Shown: in pieces, positions 45,298 to 56,832 of the stretch
Layout of the letters: every line of letters begins with the position of its first letter
Numbering within the stretch: position 1 is the first letter of the stretch
NCBI GenBank assembly: GCA_022376925.1
Contig: JAIOJX010000028.1
Span: 75,667,001-75,731,000 of the forward strand
Reading direction: 5' to 3'
DNA: 64,000 nucleotides
DNA from: Tragulus kanchil
Taxonomy: Eukaryota > Chordata > Mammalia > Artiodactyla > Tragulidae
Made by a program: the position numbers and the translations under genes
The notes under the pieces: generated by a model
The model's input: the letters and a program-made list of their open reading frames with translations, nothing else
What the model was told of the DNA's origin: nothing
Databases searched by the model: none

Positions 45298-46319
45298 ATA
45301 TATTGAGAAATGATTACCACAAAAAGATTACTTAACATCCATCATCATCCAAATTTGCAAATTTATACATGTAGGGGATCAGAACTTTTAAGACCCACTC
45401 TCAAGGCAACTTTCAAATACACTCTTTAGTATTCTTTTTTTTTTTTCTTTGCTTTTATAGAGTTTTGCTGTTTACAGATATGTGTAATCCCAAATTAGTC
45501 ATGTGTATATCCCATCCCCCCCACCCCTATCCCACCCCTCCAGGCCATCACATAGCCCTGTGTAAGAGCCCTTAACCCACAGCGCAATGACAATAGTTAT
45601 CTCTTTGACATATGCTAGTATAGGGCTCCATGTTACTCTTTCCATATCTCTTATCCACTCTTCCCTCTCCCCAATGTCTATAAGTCTCTATGACTATTTT
45701 TCCATCACATACTCTGCATGTGTATTTATCAGTATGATCTTACTAGATTCCATATATATGTGTTAGTATTCTATACTTGTCCTTCTCTTTTTGACTTACT
45801 TCACTTTGTATAACAGGTTCAAGATTCATACATCTTATTAGGACTGAATCTTCAGTATTTCTTTTTATGGTTGAGAAGTACTCCATTGTATATATGTACC
45901 AGAACTTCTTTATCCATTCATTCGTTGATGGACATCTAGGTTGCTTCCATGTTCTAGCTATTGTGTAGAGTGCTGCAGTGAATATTGGGGTCCAGGGGTG
46001 TCTTTCAGTTTTGATTTCATCACAGTATAAGCCTAATAGTGGGATTGCTGGGTCATATTGTGCTTCTATTATTAGCTTTTTGAGGAATCTCCATACTGTC
46101 TTCCATAGTGGTTGTATCAATTTACATTCCCACCAACAATGCAAGAGTGTTCTCTTTTCTCTGCACCCTCTCCAGCACTTATTATCTGCAGATTTTTTGA
46201 TGATGGCCATTCTGGGTGTAGTGCATAGTGCTGCAAAAGAGTCAATGACTTAGCAACTGAACAACAGCAACAACAATTGTACTAGTTTTAGGTGTACAGA
46301 TAATGATTTGATACGTGTA

Positions 46320-46388
46320 TTGGGTTGACAAAAAGTTTGTTCAGGATTTTTCATAAGCTGTTCTGAATGAACTTTTTGGCCAACCCAC
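46320..46388. mobile_element. Mariner MITE (duplicate)
   Basis: Copy B of 45229-45297, shifted by 1091. Confidence 0.88.
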
Positions 46389-46834
46389 ATATATTGAGAA
46401 ATGATTACCACAAAAAGATTACTTAACATCCATCATCATCCAAATTTGCAAATTTATACATGTAGGGGATCAGAACTTTTAAGACCCACTCTCAAGGCAA
46501 CTTTCAAATACACTCTTTAGTATTCTTTTTTTTTTTTCTTTGCTTTTATAGAGTTTTGCTGTTTACAGATATGTGTAATCCCAAATTAGTCATGTGTATA
46601 TCCCATCCCCCCCACCCCTATCCCACCCCTCCAGGCCATCACATAGCCCCTGTGTAAGAGCCCTTAACCCACAGCGCAATGACAATAGTTATCTCTTTGA
46701 CATATGCTAGTATAGGGCTCCATGTTACTCTTTCCATATCTCTTATCCACTCTTCCCTCTCCCCAATGTCTATAAGTCTCTATGACTATTTTTCCATCAC
46801 ATACTCTGCATGTGTATTTATCAGTATGATCTTA

Positions 46835-47383
46835 CTAGATTCCATATATATGTGTTAGTATTCTATACTTGTCCTTCTCTTTTTGACTTACTTCACTTTG
46901 TATAACAGGTTCAAGATTCATACATCTTATTAGGACTGAATCTTCAGTATTTCTTTTTATGGTTGAGAAGTACTCCATTGTATATATGTACCAGAACTTC
47001 TTTATCCATTCATTCGTTGATGGACATCTAGGTTGCTTCCATGTTCTAGCTATTGTGTAGAGTGCTGCAGTGAATATTGGGGTCCAGGGGTGTCTTTCAG
47101 TTTTGATTTCATCACAGTATAAGCCTAATAGTGGGATTGCTGGGTCATATTGTGCTTCTATTATTAGCTTTTTGAGGAATCTCCATACTGTCTTCCATAG
47201 TGGTTGTATCAATTTACATTCCCACCAACAATGCAAGAGTGTTCTCTTTTCTCTGCACCCTCTCCAGCACTTATTATCTGCAGATTTTTTGATGATGGCC
47301 ATTCTGACTGGTGTGAGTTTTGATTTGCATTTCTCTAATAATAAGTGAGCTTGAGAAAATCTTTTCATGTGTTTTTTGGCCAT
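46835..47383 (-). pseudogene. L1 ORF2 C-terminal remnant (182 codons)
   Basis: The uninterrupted minus-strand frame contains the cysteine-rich block '[18 protein letters not shown]', typical of the L1 ORF2 C-terminal zinc-knuckle region, then '[11 protein letters not shown]' and '[16 protein letters not shown]'. Upstream it is broken by the SINE at 47435. A shorter version (45743-46210) is the duplicate created by duplication 14. Confidence 0.88.
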
Positions 47384-47434
47384 CTGTAAGTCTTCTTTGG
47401 AGAGATGTCTGTTTAGGTCTTGTTCCCATTTTTC

Positions 47435-47741
47435 TTTTTTATTTATTTATTTATTTTATTTAGGGCGGGGGACAGGTTGGGGAGGGAGAGGAGTGGGCGG
47501 GCCACTTCCATTGGTCTTTCATTTATCTATTTTCATCCGTCTTTGTTCTTTGGCTCCAGTGGGCCTCCCATCGCGGTGGCCTCTGTCGTCACAGAGTACC
47601 GGCTCTGGGCGCATGCGCCTCAGAGCTCCGGCTCGGTAATTGGACACATCAGTCCAGCCGCTCCGCGGCCAGGGATCAAACCGACGCTCCTTGCACTGCA
47701 AGGCGGTGTCCTTACCCACTGGACCACCAGGGGAAGCCCTG
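47435..47741 (-). mobile_element. tRNA-Glu SINE, 'gcgcatg' type, inserted in L1 ORF2
   Basis: Tail (TTTA)n, GC-rich block 'ggttggggagggagaggagt', body with gcgcatgcgcctcagagctc and a short deletion before the head ('gctccgcggccagggatcaa'). tcccatttttc (47424-47434) and tccatttttc (47744-47753) flank it inside the ORF2 phrase 'cccatttttcgattgggttg'. Confidence 0.88.
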
Positions 47742-49946
47742 ATTCCATTTTTCGATTGGGTTGTTTGTTTTTTTGGTGTTGAGTTGTCTGAGTTGCTTCT
47801 AGATTTTGGAGAGTAATTCTTTATTGGTTGTTTCATTTGCTATTATTTTCTCCCATTCCATGGGTTGTCTGTTCACCTTGTTTGTAGTGTCTTTTGCTGT
47901 ACAAAAGCTTTTAAGCTTCATTAGGTCCCACATGTTCATTTTTGTCTTTATTTCTGTTATTCTAGAGGGTGGGTCATAGAAGGTCCTGCTTTTATTTATG
48001 TCACTGAGTGTTTTGTCTATATTCTCCTCTAAGAGTTTTAGGGGTCTGGTCTTATATTTAGGTCTTTAATCCATTTTCAGTTGATCTTTGTGTATGTGTA
48101 TGGTGTCAGGGAATGTTCCAACTTCATTTTTTTGTGTGTAGCTGTCCAATTTTCCCAGCACCACTTGTTGAAGAGGTTGTCTTTGTCCCATTTTATAGTT
48201 TCACCTCCTTTGTCAAAAATAAGGTATTCATATGTGTGTGGGTTTACCTCTGGGTTCTCAATCTTGTTCCATTAGTCTATATTTCTGTTTTTGTGCGAGT
48301 ACCATACTGTCTTGATGACTGTTGCTTTGTAGTAGAGTCTGAAGTTAGGGAGGCTGATTCCTCCAGCTCCATTCTTCTTCCTCAGGATTGCTTTGGCTAT
48401 TTGAGGTCTTTTGTGCTTCCCTATGAACTTTTGGTCTAGTTCTGTGAAGAAGGTCACTGGTAATCTGATAGGGATCAGTAGCATAGTCATTTTCATAATA
48501 TTGATTCTTCTGACCCAGGAACATGGAGTATCTTTCCACCTGTTCAAGCCTTCTTTAATTTCTCTCATGAGTGTCTTGTAATTTTCTGTGTACAGTTCTT
48601 TTGATTCTTTGGGTAGCTTTATTCCTAGATATTTTATTCTTTTGGTTGCAATGGTGACGGGGATTGACTCTTGATTTCATTTTCTGATTTTTCATTGTTT
48701 GTATATAGGAATGCGAGTGATTTCTGTGTATTGATTTTTGTATCCTGTGACTGTGCTGAATTCGTTGATTAGCTCTAGTAGTTTTGTTATAGTGTCTTTG
48801 GGGTTTTCTATGTATAATATCATGTCATCTGTGAATAGAGGGTTTATCTAGTGGACCACCAGGGAAGCCCTGAGATGTTCTGAGTTGCTTCTAGATTTTG
48901 GAGAGTAATTCTTTATTGGTTGTTTCATTTGCTATTATTTTCTCCCATTCCATGGGTTGTCTGTTCACCTTGTTTGTAGTGTCTTTTGCTGTACAAAAGC
49001 TTTTAAGCTTCATTAGGTCCCACATGTTCATTTTTGTCTTTATTTCTGTTATTCTAGAGGGTGGGTCATAGAAGGTCCTGCTTTTATTTATGTCACTGAG
49101 TGTTTTGTCTATATTCTCCTCTAAGAGTTTTAGGGGTCTGGTCTTATATTTAGGTCTTTAATCCATTTTCAGTTGATCTTTGTGTATGTGTATGGTGTCA
49201 GGGAATGTTCCAACTTCATTTTTTTGTGTGTAGCTGTCCAATTTTCCCAGCACCACTTGTTGAAGAGGTTGTCTTTGTCCCATTTTATAGTTTCACCTCC
49301 TTTGTCAAAAATAAGGTATTCATATGTGTGTGGGTTTACCTCTGGGTTCTCAATCTTGTTCCATTAGTCTATATTTCTGTTTTTGTGCGAGTACCATACT
49401 GTCTTGATGACTGTTGCTTTGTAGTAGAGTCTGAAGTTAGGGAGGCTGATTCCTCCAGCTCCATTCTTCTTCCTCAGGATTGCTTTGGCTATTTGAGGTC
49501 TTTTGTGCTTCCCTATGAACTGTGTTATTTTTTGGTCTAGTTCTGTGAAGAAGGTCACTGGTAATCTGATAGGGATCAGTAGCATAGTCATTTTCATAAT
49601 ATTGATTCTTCTGACCCAGGAACATGGAGTATCTTTCCACCTGTTCAAGCCTTCTTTAATTTCTCTCATGAGTGTCTTGTAATTTTCTGTGTACAGTTCT
49701 TTTGATTCTTTGGGTAGCTTTATTCCTAGATATTTTATTCTTTTGGTTGCAATGGTGACGGGGATTGACTCTTGATTTCATTTTCTGATTTTTCATTGTT
49801 TGTATATAGGAATGCGAGTGATTTCTGTGTATTGATTTTTGTATCCTGTGACTGTGCTGAATTCGTTGATTAGCTCTAGTAGTTTTGTTATAGTGTCTTT
49901 GGGGTTTTCTATGTATAATATCATGTCATCTGTGAATAGAGGGTTT
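47719..49946. repeat. Tandem duplication 15 (~1.1 kb unit)
   Basis: Copy A is 47719-48845 and copy B is 48846-49946, offset 1092-1101. Copy B begins with the last 25 bases of the SINE ('gtggaccaccagggaagccctga'), then lacks about 45 bases before 'tctgagttgcttctag'. Copy A has also lost about 9 bases around 48429 (compare 49520-49530, 'ctgtgttattt'). Confidence 0.9.
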
Positions 49947-50739
49947 TACTTCTTCTTTTCCAATCTGGATTCCTTTTATTTCTTTTTCTTCTCTTATTGC
50001 TGTTGTTAGAATTTCCAGGACTATGTTGAATAGTAGTGGTGAAAGTGGACACCCCTGTCTTGTTCCTGATCTTAGAGGGAATGCTTTCAGTTTCTCACCA
50101 TTGAGGATAATGTTTGCTGTGGGCTTCTCATATATGGCTTTCACTATGTTGGGTTTCTATGTCCATATTTTGAAGAGTTTTTGTCATAAATGGGTGTTGG
50201 ATTTTGTTGAAGGCTTTTTCTGCATCTATTGAGATGATCATGTGATTTTTGTCTCTCAATTTGTTGATACGGTGTATCACATTAATTGATTTGCGGATAT
50301 TGAAAAATCCTTGCATACCTGGGATAAACCCAACTTGATCGTGATGTGTGCGATTTTTCATGTGGTGTTGAATTCTGTTTGCTAGAATTTTGTTGAGGAG
50401 AATTGTGTCCAAATGCATCAATGATATTGGCCTATAATTTTCTTTTTTTGTGTTGTCTTTGCCTGGCTTTGGTATCAGAGTGATGGTGGCCTCCTAGAAT
50501 GTGTTTGGATGTGTTCATTCTTGTGCAATTTTTTGAAAGTTTTTTAGAAGGATAGGCATTGACTCTTCTTTAAATGTTTGGTAGAATTTACCTCTGAAGC
50601 CGTCTGGCCCTGGAGTTTTATTTTTGGGTATATTTTTAATCACAAATTCAATTTCTGAGGTTGTGATTGGGTCGTTCATAATTTCTGTTTCTTCCTGGTT
50701 CAGTCTTGGAAGATTGAACTTCCTTAAGAAACTGTCCAT
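49921..50739 (-). pseudogene. L1 ORF2 reverse-transcriptase domain remnant
   Basis: Reading the minus strand from 50739: '[16 protein letters not shown]', '[18 protein letters not shown]', then '[18 protein letters not shown]', '[15 protein letters not shown]' (first catalytic aspartate), '[14 protein letters not shown]', and in a shifted frame '[13 protein letters not shown]' at about 49900-49937. The second catalytic block is therefore FTDD where most L1s have FADD. At least two frame shifts separate the blocks. The duplicate of the FTDD end is near 48820. Confidence 0.87.
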
Positions 50740-50894
50740 TTCTTCCAGGTTGTCCAGTTTGTTGCCGTGTAGTTGTTCACAATAGTATCTTATGATCCTT
50801 TGTATTTCTGTGTTGTTTGTTGTAATCTCTGCTTTTTCATTTCTGATTTTGTTGATCTGTTTCTTCTCTCTTTTTTTCTTGATGAGTAGTCTGT

Positions 50895-52000
50895 TCAGTG
50901 GTTTGTCAATTTTGTTGATCTTTCTGTTTTCATTTTGTTTATCTTTACCATTGTTTCCTTTATTTCTTTTTCATTTATTTCTGCTCTGATCTTTAAGATT
51001 TCTCTTCTTCGGCTAACTTTAGGGTGTTTTTGTTTTTCTTTTTCCAGTTGTTTTAAGTGTAGAGTTAGGTTGTCTTTCTCTTGTTTTTCTTGTTTCTTGA
51101 GGTAGGATGTATTGCTATAATCTTCCCTCTTAGAACTGCTTTTGCAGTATCCCATAGGTTTTGTGCTGTCTTGTGTTCATTGTTTTCTCTTCTAGGAATT
51201 TTTAAATTTCTCCTTTGTTTTGCTCAGTGATCAGTTTGCTTTTCAGGAATGTGTTGTTTAATCGCCATGTGTTTGTGTTTTTAGCCTGTTTTTTTTTTTT
51301 TTTTCTTGTAATTGATATCGAGTCTCATGGTGTGCTGGTCTGAAAAGACAGTTGATATAATTTCAATTTTCTTGAATTGACTGAGGTTTGATTTGTGGCC
51401 CAAGATGTGGTCTATCCTGGAGAATGTTCCATGAGCACTTGAGAAGAAGTGGATTCTTCTGCCTTTGGATGGAAGGTCCTAAAGATATCTATGAGGTCCA
51501 TCTCTTCTAGTGTGTCATTTAAGGCTCATGTTTCTTTATTAATTTTCTGTTTTGATGATCTGTCCATTGGTGTGAGAGGAGTGTTAAAGTCTCCTGCTAT
51601 TATTGTGTTTTTGTTGTTCTTTTATGTCTGAAAGTGTTTGTCTTATGTATTGAGGTGCACCTGTGTTGGGTGCATAGATATTTATGATTGTCATGTCTTC
51701 CGCTTGGATTGATCCCTTGATCATTATGTAGTGTCCTGCCTTGTCTCTTCTAATCTTCTTTATTTTAAAGTCTATGTTGTCTGATATGAAGATTGCTACT
51801 CCCGCCTTCTTTTGATTTCCATTTGCATGGCGTATCTTTTTTCATCCTCTCACTTTCAGCCTATGAATGTCTTTAGGTCTGAAGTGAGTTTCTTGTAGGC
51901 GGCCATATGTATAGGTCTTGTTTTTGTATCCATTCAGTCCATCTGTGTCTTTTGGTTGGAACATTTAGTCCATTTACATTTAAAGTAATTATTGATACAA
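50895..52000 (-). pseudogene. L1 ORF2 endonuclease and linker remnant
   Basis: The linker frame at 50895-51155 carries 'YCKSSSKREDYSNTSYLKKQ' and 'KHPKVSRRREILKIRAEIN'. Beyond it the antisense endonuclease region reads 'ggcccaagatgtggtctatcc' and 'gttaaagtctcctgctattattgtg' down to the ORF2 start near 52000 ('tttagtccatttacatttaaa'). Multiple frame breaks. Confidence 0.82.
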
Positions 52001-52252
52001 ATGATCCTATTGTCATCTTCTTAGATGTCATGATGCCTTTGTTTTGTAGATCTTCTTCTTCTCTTATACTTGTTGTCTATATAAGTCCCTTTAACACTTG
52101 TTGTAAGACTGGATTGGTGTTACTAAATTCTCTTAATTTTTTTTTATTTGTAAAGCTTTTAATTTCTCCATCAATTTTGGATGAGATCCTTGAAGGGTAG
52201 GGTATTCTTGGTTGCAGATTATTCTTTTTGAGTGCTTTAAATGTACACACTA

Positions 52253-53894
52253 TAGTATTCTTAACCACAGTCACTGTGCAGAATAATATATCCCAAGGTC
52301 TTATTTATCTTATAACTGGAATTTTGTACCTTTAAACACCTTTATTCACTTAATCCCTCATCTCTAACCAACGTGTGGCAATCACCAATCTGTTCTCTGT
52401 GTCTATGAATTTGTCATTTTTTAGATTCCATGTGTAACTGAGATCATACAGTGTTAGTCTTTCTCTGACTTGGCATAATGCCCTCAAAGTCTATCCATGT
52501 TGTCTAAAATGGCAGGATTTCCTTCTTTTTATGATTGAATAATATTCTGTTGCATGTATATATGTGATATATGTCTGTGTGTGTGTGTGTGTGTATGTGC
52601 GTGCATACCTCTTTTTTTGCCTGTTTATCCATTAATGGACACTTAGTTGTTTCCATATCTTGGCTATGGTAAATAATATTACTGTGAATGTGGGGGTGTA
52701 GGTATCTTTGAGATAGTGACTTTTGTTTCTTTTAGATAAATACTCAGAAGTAGAATTGCTGTGTTGTATGATACTTTTGTTTTATTTATTTATGTACTAC
52801 TTGGGGGGGTTATTCCGCTTGGAATCCCTTGATCATTATGTAGTGTTCTTCCTTATTTCTTGTAATCTTCTTTGTTTTAAGGTCTATTTGTCTGATATGA
52901 AGATTGCTACTCCGCCTTCTTTTGATTTCCATTTGCATGGCGTATCTTTTTTCATCCTCTCACTTTCAGCCTATGAATGTCTTTAGGTCTGAAGTGAGTT
53001 TCTTGTAGGCGGCCATATGTATAGGTCTTGTTTTTGTATCCATTCAGTCCATCTGTGTCTTTTGGTTGGAACATTTAGTCCATTTACATTTAAAGTAATT
53101 ATTGATACAAATGATCCTATTGTCATCTTCTTAGATGTCATGATGCCTTTGTTTTGTAGATCTTCTTCTTCTCTTATACTTGTTGTCTATATAAGTCCCT
53201 TTAACACTTGTTGTAAGACTGGATTGGTGTTACTAAATTCTCTTAATTTTTTTTTATTTGTAAAGCTTTTAATTTCTCCATCAATTTTGGATGAGATCCT
53301 TGAAGGGTAGGGTATTCTTGGTTGCAGATTATTCTTTTTGAGTGCTTTAAATGTACACACTATAGTATTCTTAACCACAGTCACTGTGCAGAATAATATA
53401 TCCCAAGGTCTTATTTATCTTATAACTGGAATTTTGTACCTTTAAACACCTTTATTCACTTAATCCCTCATCTCTAACCAACGTGTGGCAATCACCAATC
53501 TGTTCTCTGTGTCTATGAATTTGTCATTTTTTAGATTCCATGTGTAACTGAGATCATACAGTGTTAGTCTTTCTCTGACTTGGCATAATGCCCTCAAAGT
53601 CTATCCATGTTGTCTAAAATGGCAGGATTTCCTTCTTTTTATGATTGAATAATATTCTGTTGCATGTATATATGTGATATATGTCTGTGTGTGTGTGTGT
53701 GTGTATGTGCGTGCATACCTCTTTTTTTGCCTGTTTATCCATTAATGGACACTTAGTTGTTTCCATATCTTGGCTATGGTAAATAATATTACTGTGAATG
53801 TGGGGGTGTAGGTATCTTTGAGATAGTGACTTTTGTTTCTTTTAGATAAATACTCAGAAGTAGAATTGCTGTGTTGTATGATACTTTTGTTTTA
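52253..53894 (-). mobile_element. Old L1M 3' end (continuation of 44915-45437)
   Basis: 'ttcttaaccacagtcactgtg', 'aaccaacgtgtggcaatcac', 'gtctatccatgttgtctaaa', 'cctgtttatccattaatgga' and 'aaatactcagaagtagaatt' continue the interrupted L1M. About 1.1 kb of this span is duplication 16. Confidence 0.75.
52574..52601. repeat. (GT)n microsatellite
   Basis: About ten GT units inside the L1M. The duplicate at 53684-53711 has the same length. Confidence 0.85.
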
Positions 53895-54188
53895 TTTATT
53901 TATGTACTCATTTTTGGCTGTGCTGAGTCTTCCTTGGGGTGTGGGGCTTTCTCTCTTTGCAGCGAGCAAGGACTACTGTCTAGCTGCAGTCTGTGGGCTC
54001 CTCATTGTGGGAACTTCTGTTGTTGTGGAGCACAGGCATGTGCTTCGTGCAGCTCATAGGCTCTAGAGTGTCATAACTGTGGTGCACATGTGTTCCAGCG
54101 AATGTGGAATTCTTCTGGTCTGGGCAACGTACCTATGTCTCCTGCACCTGCAGGCAGATTTTTCACCACTGGAGCACCAGGGAAGTTC
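53895..54188 (-). mobile_element. CHR-2-like SINE, antisense, diverged
   Basis: Tail 'ttatttatttatgtactcat', body with 'ggaacttctgttgttgtgga' and 'ctgtggtgcacatgtgttcc', and the tRNA head ending 'caccactggagcaccagggaag'. Confidence 0.75.
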
Positions 54189-54916
54189 TGAGTGTCTTTT
54201 AATGTGGGATTTAGAAGAGTTTAAACTCCTCTGGCATGTGCTTAGGTCCCCACTGGCAGTATTTGACAGATGTGGTACAGGTGATGTCAGCACCTCTGGC
54301 TGAGGTTAGACGTGGTGGACATTAGCTTTAGCTTCCTATATTTGGTATCAGACCCATCCTGGAAGGGTTTATTTGGATCTCAGATGTCAGCTGCTGCTAT
54401 ATATATATATATCCCTCTAGTTTATTTATTTATTCTGAGTTAGCTGCTTCTTGGCTAGGGCTGTTACAGTGCCACGCTCACTTCAGCACGTACACACGGA
54501 CTGTTGGAGCTGCTCCATATTGCTTTGTATCACCTGGGTCTGACCTTATCCTGCCGCTTCATCATCCTGCCACAGCATATGATGGCATTTGGAATCACTC
54601 TGATAGGTTTGACTGTTCTGGCACCTGTGGGGAGTGGCCAGATCATTCTTGCCACATTGGACTCCACATCCTGGCTACAGCATACCTCTAAGCCTGTTTA
54701 CCTTGACTATGAAGAATATTTCTGCCCAGCTTAGTAATGAGGGGAGAGGTGTTTGTTGTTGATAATTGTTTCTGGTTGAGTAGGAGTTCAATGGAAGCTA
54801 TGCTTTCCTAACACCGCTAGTTCTCTCTCAGGGAGAATTGTGGTCCTCTGGTTAGATATCTGCCCAGCAGTGTTCAACCCTGAGTTCAGATCTGCCCTTG
54901 AAAAGATGAAGGCAGG
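54189..54916. other. Unique sequence with a short (TA)n
   Basis: (TA)7 at about 54399-54412. No gene recognised. Confidence 0.45.
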
Positions 54917-55028
54917 GAGTTCCCTGGAGGCTTTGTGGTTAGGAATTTGTGCTTACACCCCCCATGGCCTGGGTTCATCCCTGGTCCAAAAACTGAGATC
55001 TCATAAGCAAAGCAAGAACAGAAAAAAG
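54917..55028 (+). mobile_element. CHR-1-type short tRNA-Glu SINE
   Basis: 'gggagttccctggaggcttt', 'ggcctgggttcatccctggt', 'aaactgagatctcataagc', then an A-rich end. This is the ~110-bp CHR-1 form. Duplicate at 56020-56131. Confidence 0.75.
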
Positions 55029-55069
55029 TGGCTGGTGAGTAAATGTTGGGCATAGGTGTAATTGCCCAT

Positions 55070-55222
55070 GCATGTTTGCTCAGTCGCTCAGTCCTGTCTG
55101 ACTCTGCGACCCCATGGACTGTAGTCTGCCAGGCTCCTCTGTCGTTTGGATTTTCCAGGCAAAAATACTGGGGTAGGTTGCCATTAGACTGGTATCATCT
55201 GCGTATCTGAGGTTGTTGACAT
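55070..55222 (-). mobile_element. Bov-tA 3' half joined to a BovB scrap
   Basis: The antisense Bov-A body ('gctcagtcctgtctgactct', 'ggattttccaggcaaaaata') stops at 'aggttgcc' (about 55183) and runs into 'ctggtatcatctgcgtatctgaggttgttgac', a BovB interior phrase. The Bov-tA head is missing. Duplicate at 56173-56325. Confidence 0.75.
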
Positions 55223-55729
55223 TTTATTTTCTTGGACTCCAGGATAACTACACATGTTCAGTCCCTGGATCAGGAAGTTCTCTGGAGGAGGAAATAATGC
55301 AACTGTACCCATCAGGGGCACACCAGTGTGCTGCATTAAAGGTTAAAGGTTCTAGTCCAAGACCACCTTTAGACCAGAGTCACAGTGCAGTCAGCATCTG
55401 TACATGCCTTGTTATTCTCAGAGGGTGAACATGCTTATCCATGTCATGGGAGCTAGGAAGAACTAAGGTCCTGTGGTTCTGCCCTTGCTCTGTGTAGTTT
55501 GCCACCATCCACCCTTCTGTGGGGTACATGGTACCACTACTTCCCGTCTCCTGTACTTTCCAGGTCAGTGAGCATGGGTTCTTTGCCTCTGTGGCCAATT
55601 ATATGGCTTGGCAGGCTTCTTCATATCTACTTCTTTATTAAGTATTTCACAATTTCCACATATTCCTTCCCCACTGGGGTTAACACAGGGACTGGCCCCA
55701 GCATTGCTATATCTTATGTACAGCTCTGG
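55223..55729. other. Unique sequence
   Basis: No gene recognised. Repeated at 56326-56832 by duplication 17. Confidence 0.4.
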
Positions 55730-56019
55730 CAGGGGTCCCTAGCCCCTGGGCCATGGAGCAGTACTGGTCTTGTTGAAGTACAGCATACCTCTAAGCCTGT
55801 TTACCTTGACTATGAAGAATATTTCTGCCCAGCTTAGTAATGAGGGGAGAGGTGTTTGTTGTTGATAATTGTTTCTGGTTGAGTAGGAGTTCAATGGAAG
55901 CTATGCTTTCCTAACACCGCTAGTTCTCTCTCAGGGAGAATTGTGGTCCTCTGGTTAGATATCTGCCCAGCAGTGTTCAACCCTGAGTTCAGATCTGCCC
56001 TTGAAAAGATGAAGGCAGG

Positions 56020-56325
56020 GAGTTCCCTGGACGCTTTGTGGTTAGGAATTTGTGCTTACACCCCCCATGGCCTGGGTTCATCCCTGGTCCAAAAACTGAG
56101 ATCTCATAAGCAAAGCAAGAACAGAAAAAAGTGGCTGGTGAGTAAATGTTGGGCATAGGTGTAATTGCCCATGCATGTTTGCTCAGTTGCTCAGTCCTGT
56201 CTGACTCTGCGACCCCATGGACTGTAGTCTGCCAGGCTCCTCTGTCGTTTGGATTTTCCAGGCAAAAATACTGGGGTAGGTTGCCATTAGACTGGTATCA
56301 TCTGCGTATCTGAGGTTGTTGACAT
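56020..56325. mobile_element. Duplicate CHR-1 SINE and Bov-tA/BovB chimera
   Basis: Copy B of 54917-55222 (CHR-1 at 56020-56131 on +, the chimera at 56173-56325 on -). Confidence 0.75.
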
Positions 56326-56832
56326 TTTATTTTCTTGGACTCCAGGATAACTACACATGTTCAGTCCCTGGATCAGGAAGTTCTCTGGAGGAGGAAATAA
56401 TGCAACTGTACCCATCAGGGGCACACCAGTGTGCTGCATTAAAGGTTAAAGGTTCTAGTCCAAGACCACCTTTAGACCAGAGTCACAGTGCAGTCAGCAT
56501 CTGTACATGCCTTGTTATTCTCAGAGGGTGAACATGCTTATCCATGTCATGGGAGCTAGGAAGAACTAAGGTCCTGTGGTTCTGCCCTTGCTCTGTGTAG
56601 TTTGCCACCATCCACCCTTCTGTGGGGTACATGGTACCACTACTTCCCGTCTCCTGTACTTTCCAGGTCAGTGAGCATGGGTTCTTTGCCTCTGTGGCCA
56701 ATTATATGGCTTGGCAGGCTTCTTCATATCTACTTCTTTATTAAGTATTTCACAATTTCCACATATTCCTTCCCCACTGGGGTTAACACAGGGACTGGCC
56801 CCAGCATTGCTATATCTTATGTACAGCTCTGG

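Larger units (their letters stand above)
44915..45437 (-). mobile_element. Old L1M 3' UTR, host of later insertions
   Basis: 'ttttttattgagataaaattgacat' and, past the insertions, 'tactagttttaggtgtacag' and 'gattacttaacatccatcatc' are one old antisense L1 3' end. It continues beyond the younger L1 at about 52253 ('gtattcttaaccacagtcactg'). Confidence 0.78.
45118..47306. repeat. Tandem duplication 14 (~1.09 kb unit)
   Basis: Copy A is 45118-46214 and copy B is 46212-47306, offset 1094 falling to 1091. Copy B lacks three bases near its start (gtcagatgtgac/gtcaatgac). The sides share 'ctg' at the join, so the junction reads from L1 ORF2 straight into a Bov-tA tail. Confidence 0.92.
45438..52252 (-). 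mobile_element. Ruminant L1, 5'-truncated, antisense, inserted in L1M
   Basis: A poly-T at 45438-45449 marks the poly-A end. The 3' UTR, then ORF2 C-terminus, RT, linker and endonuclease follow in order to about 52000, then the inter-ORF region to about 52250. tagtattctt at 45428-45437 and 52253-52262 is the target-site duplication, and the host L1M resumes after it. Removing duplications 14 and 15 and the SINE leaves about 4.3 kb, which fits ORF2 plus 3' UTR with ORF1 missing. Stops and frame shifts make it inactive. Confidence 0.88.
51698..53908. repeat. Tandem duplication 16 (~1.11 kb unit)
   Basis: Copy A is 51698-52798 and copy B is 52813-53908, offset 1115 falling to 1110. The first ~110 bases of copy B are poorly matched (scattered substitutions and deletions) while the remaining ~990 look identical. 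Filler 'acttgggggggtta' (52799-52812). The unit spans the L1/L1M border, so the target-site duplication appears twice. Confidence 0.92.
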
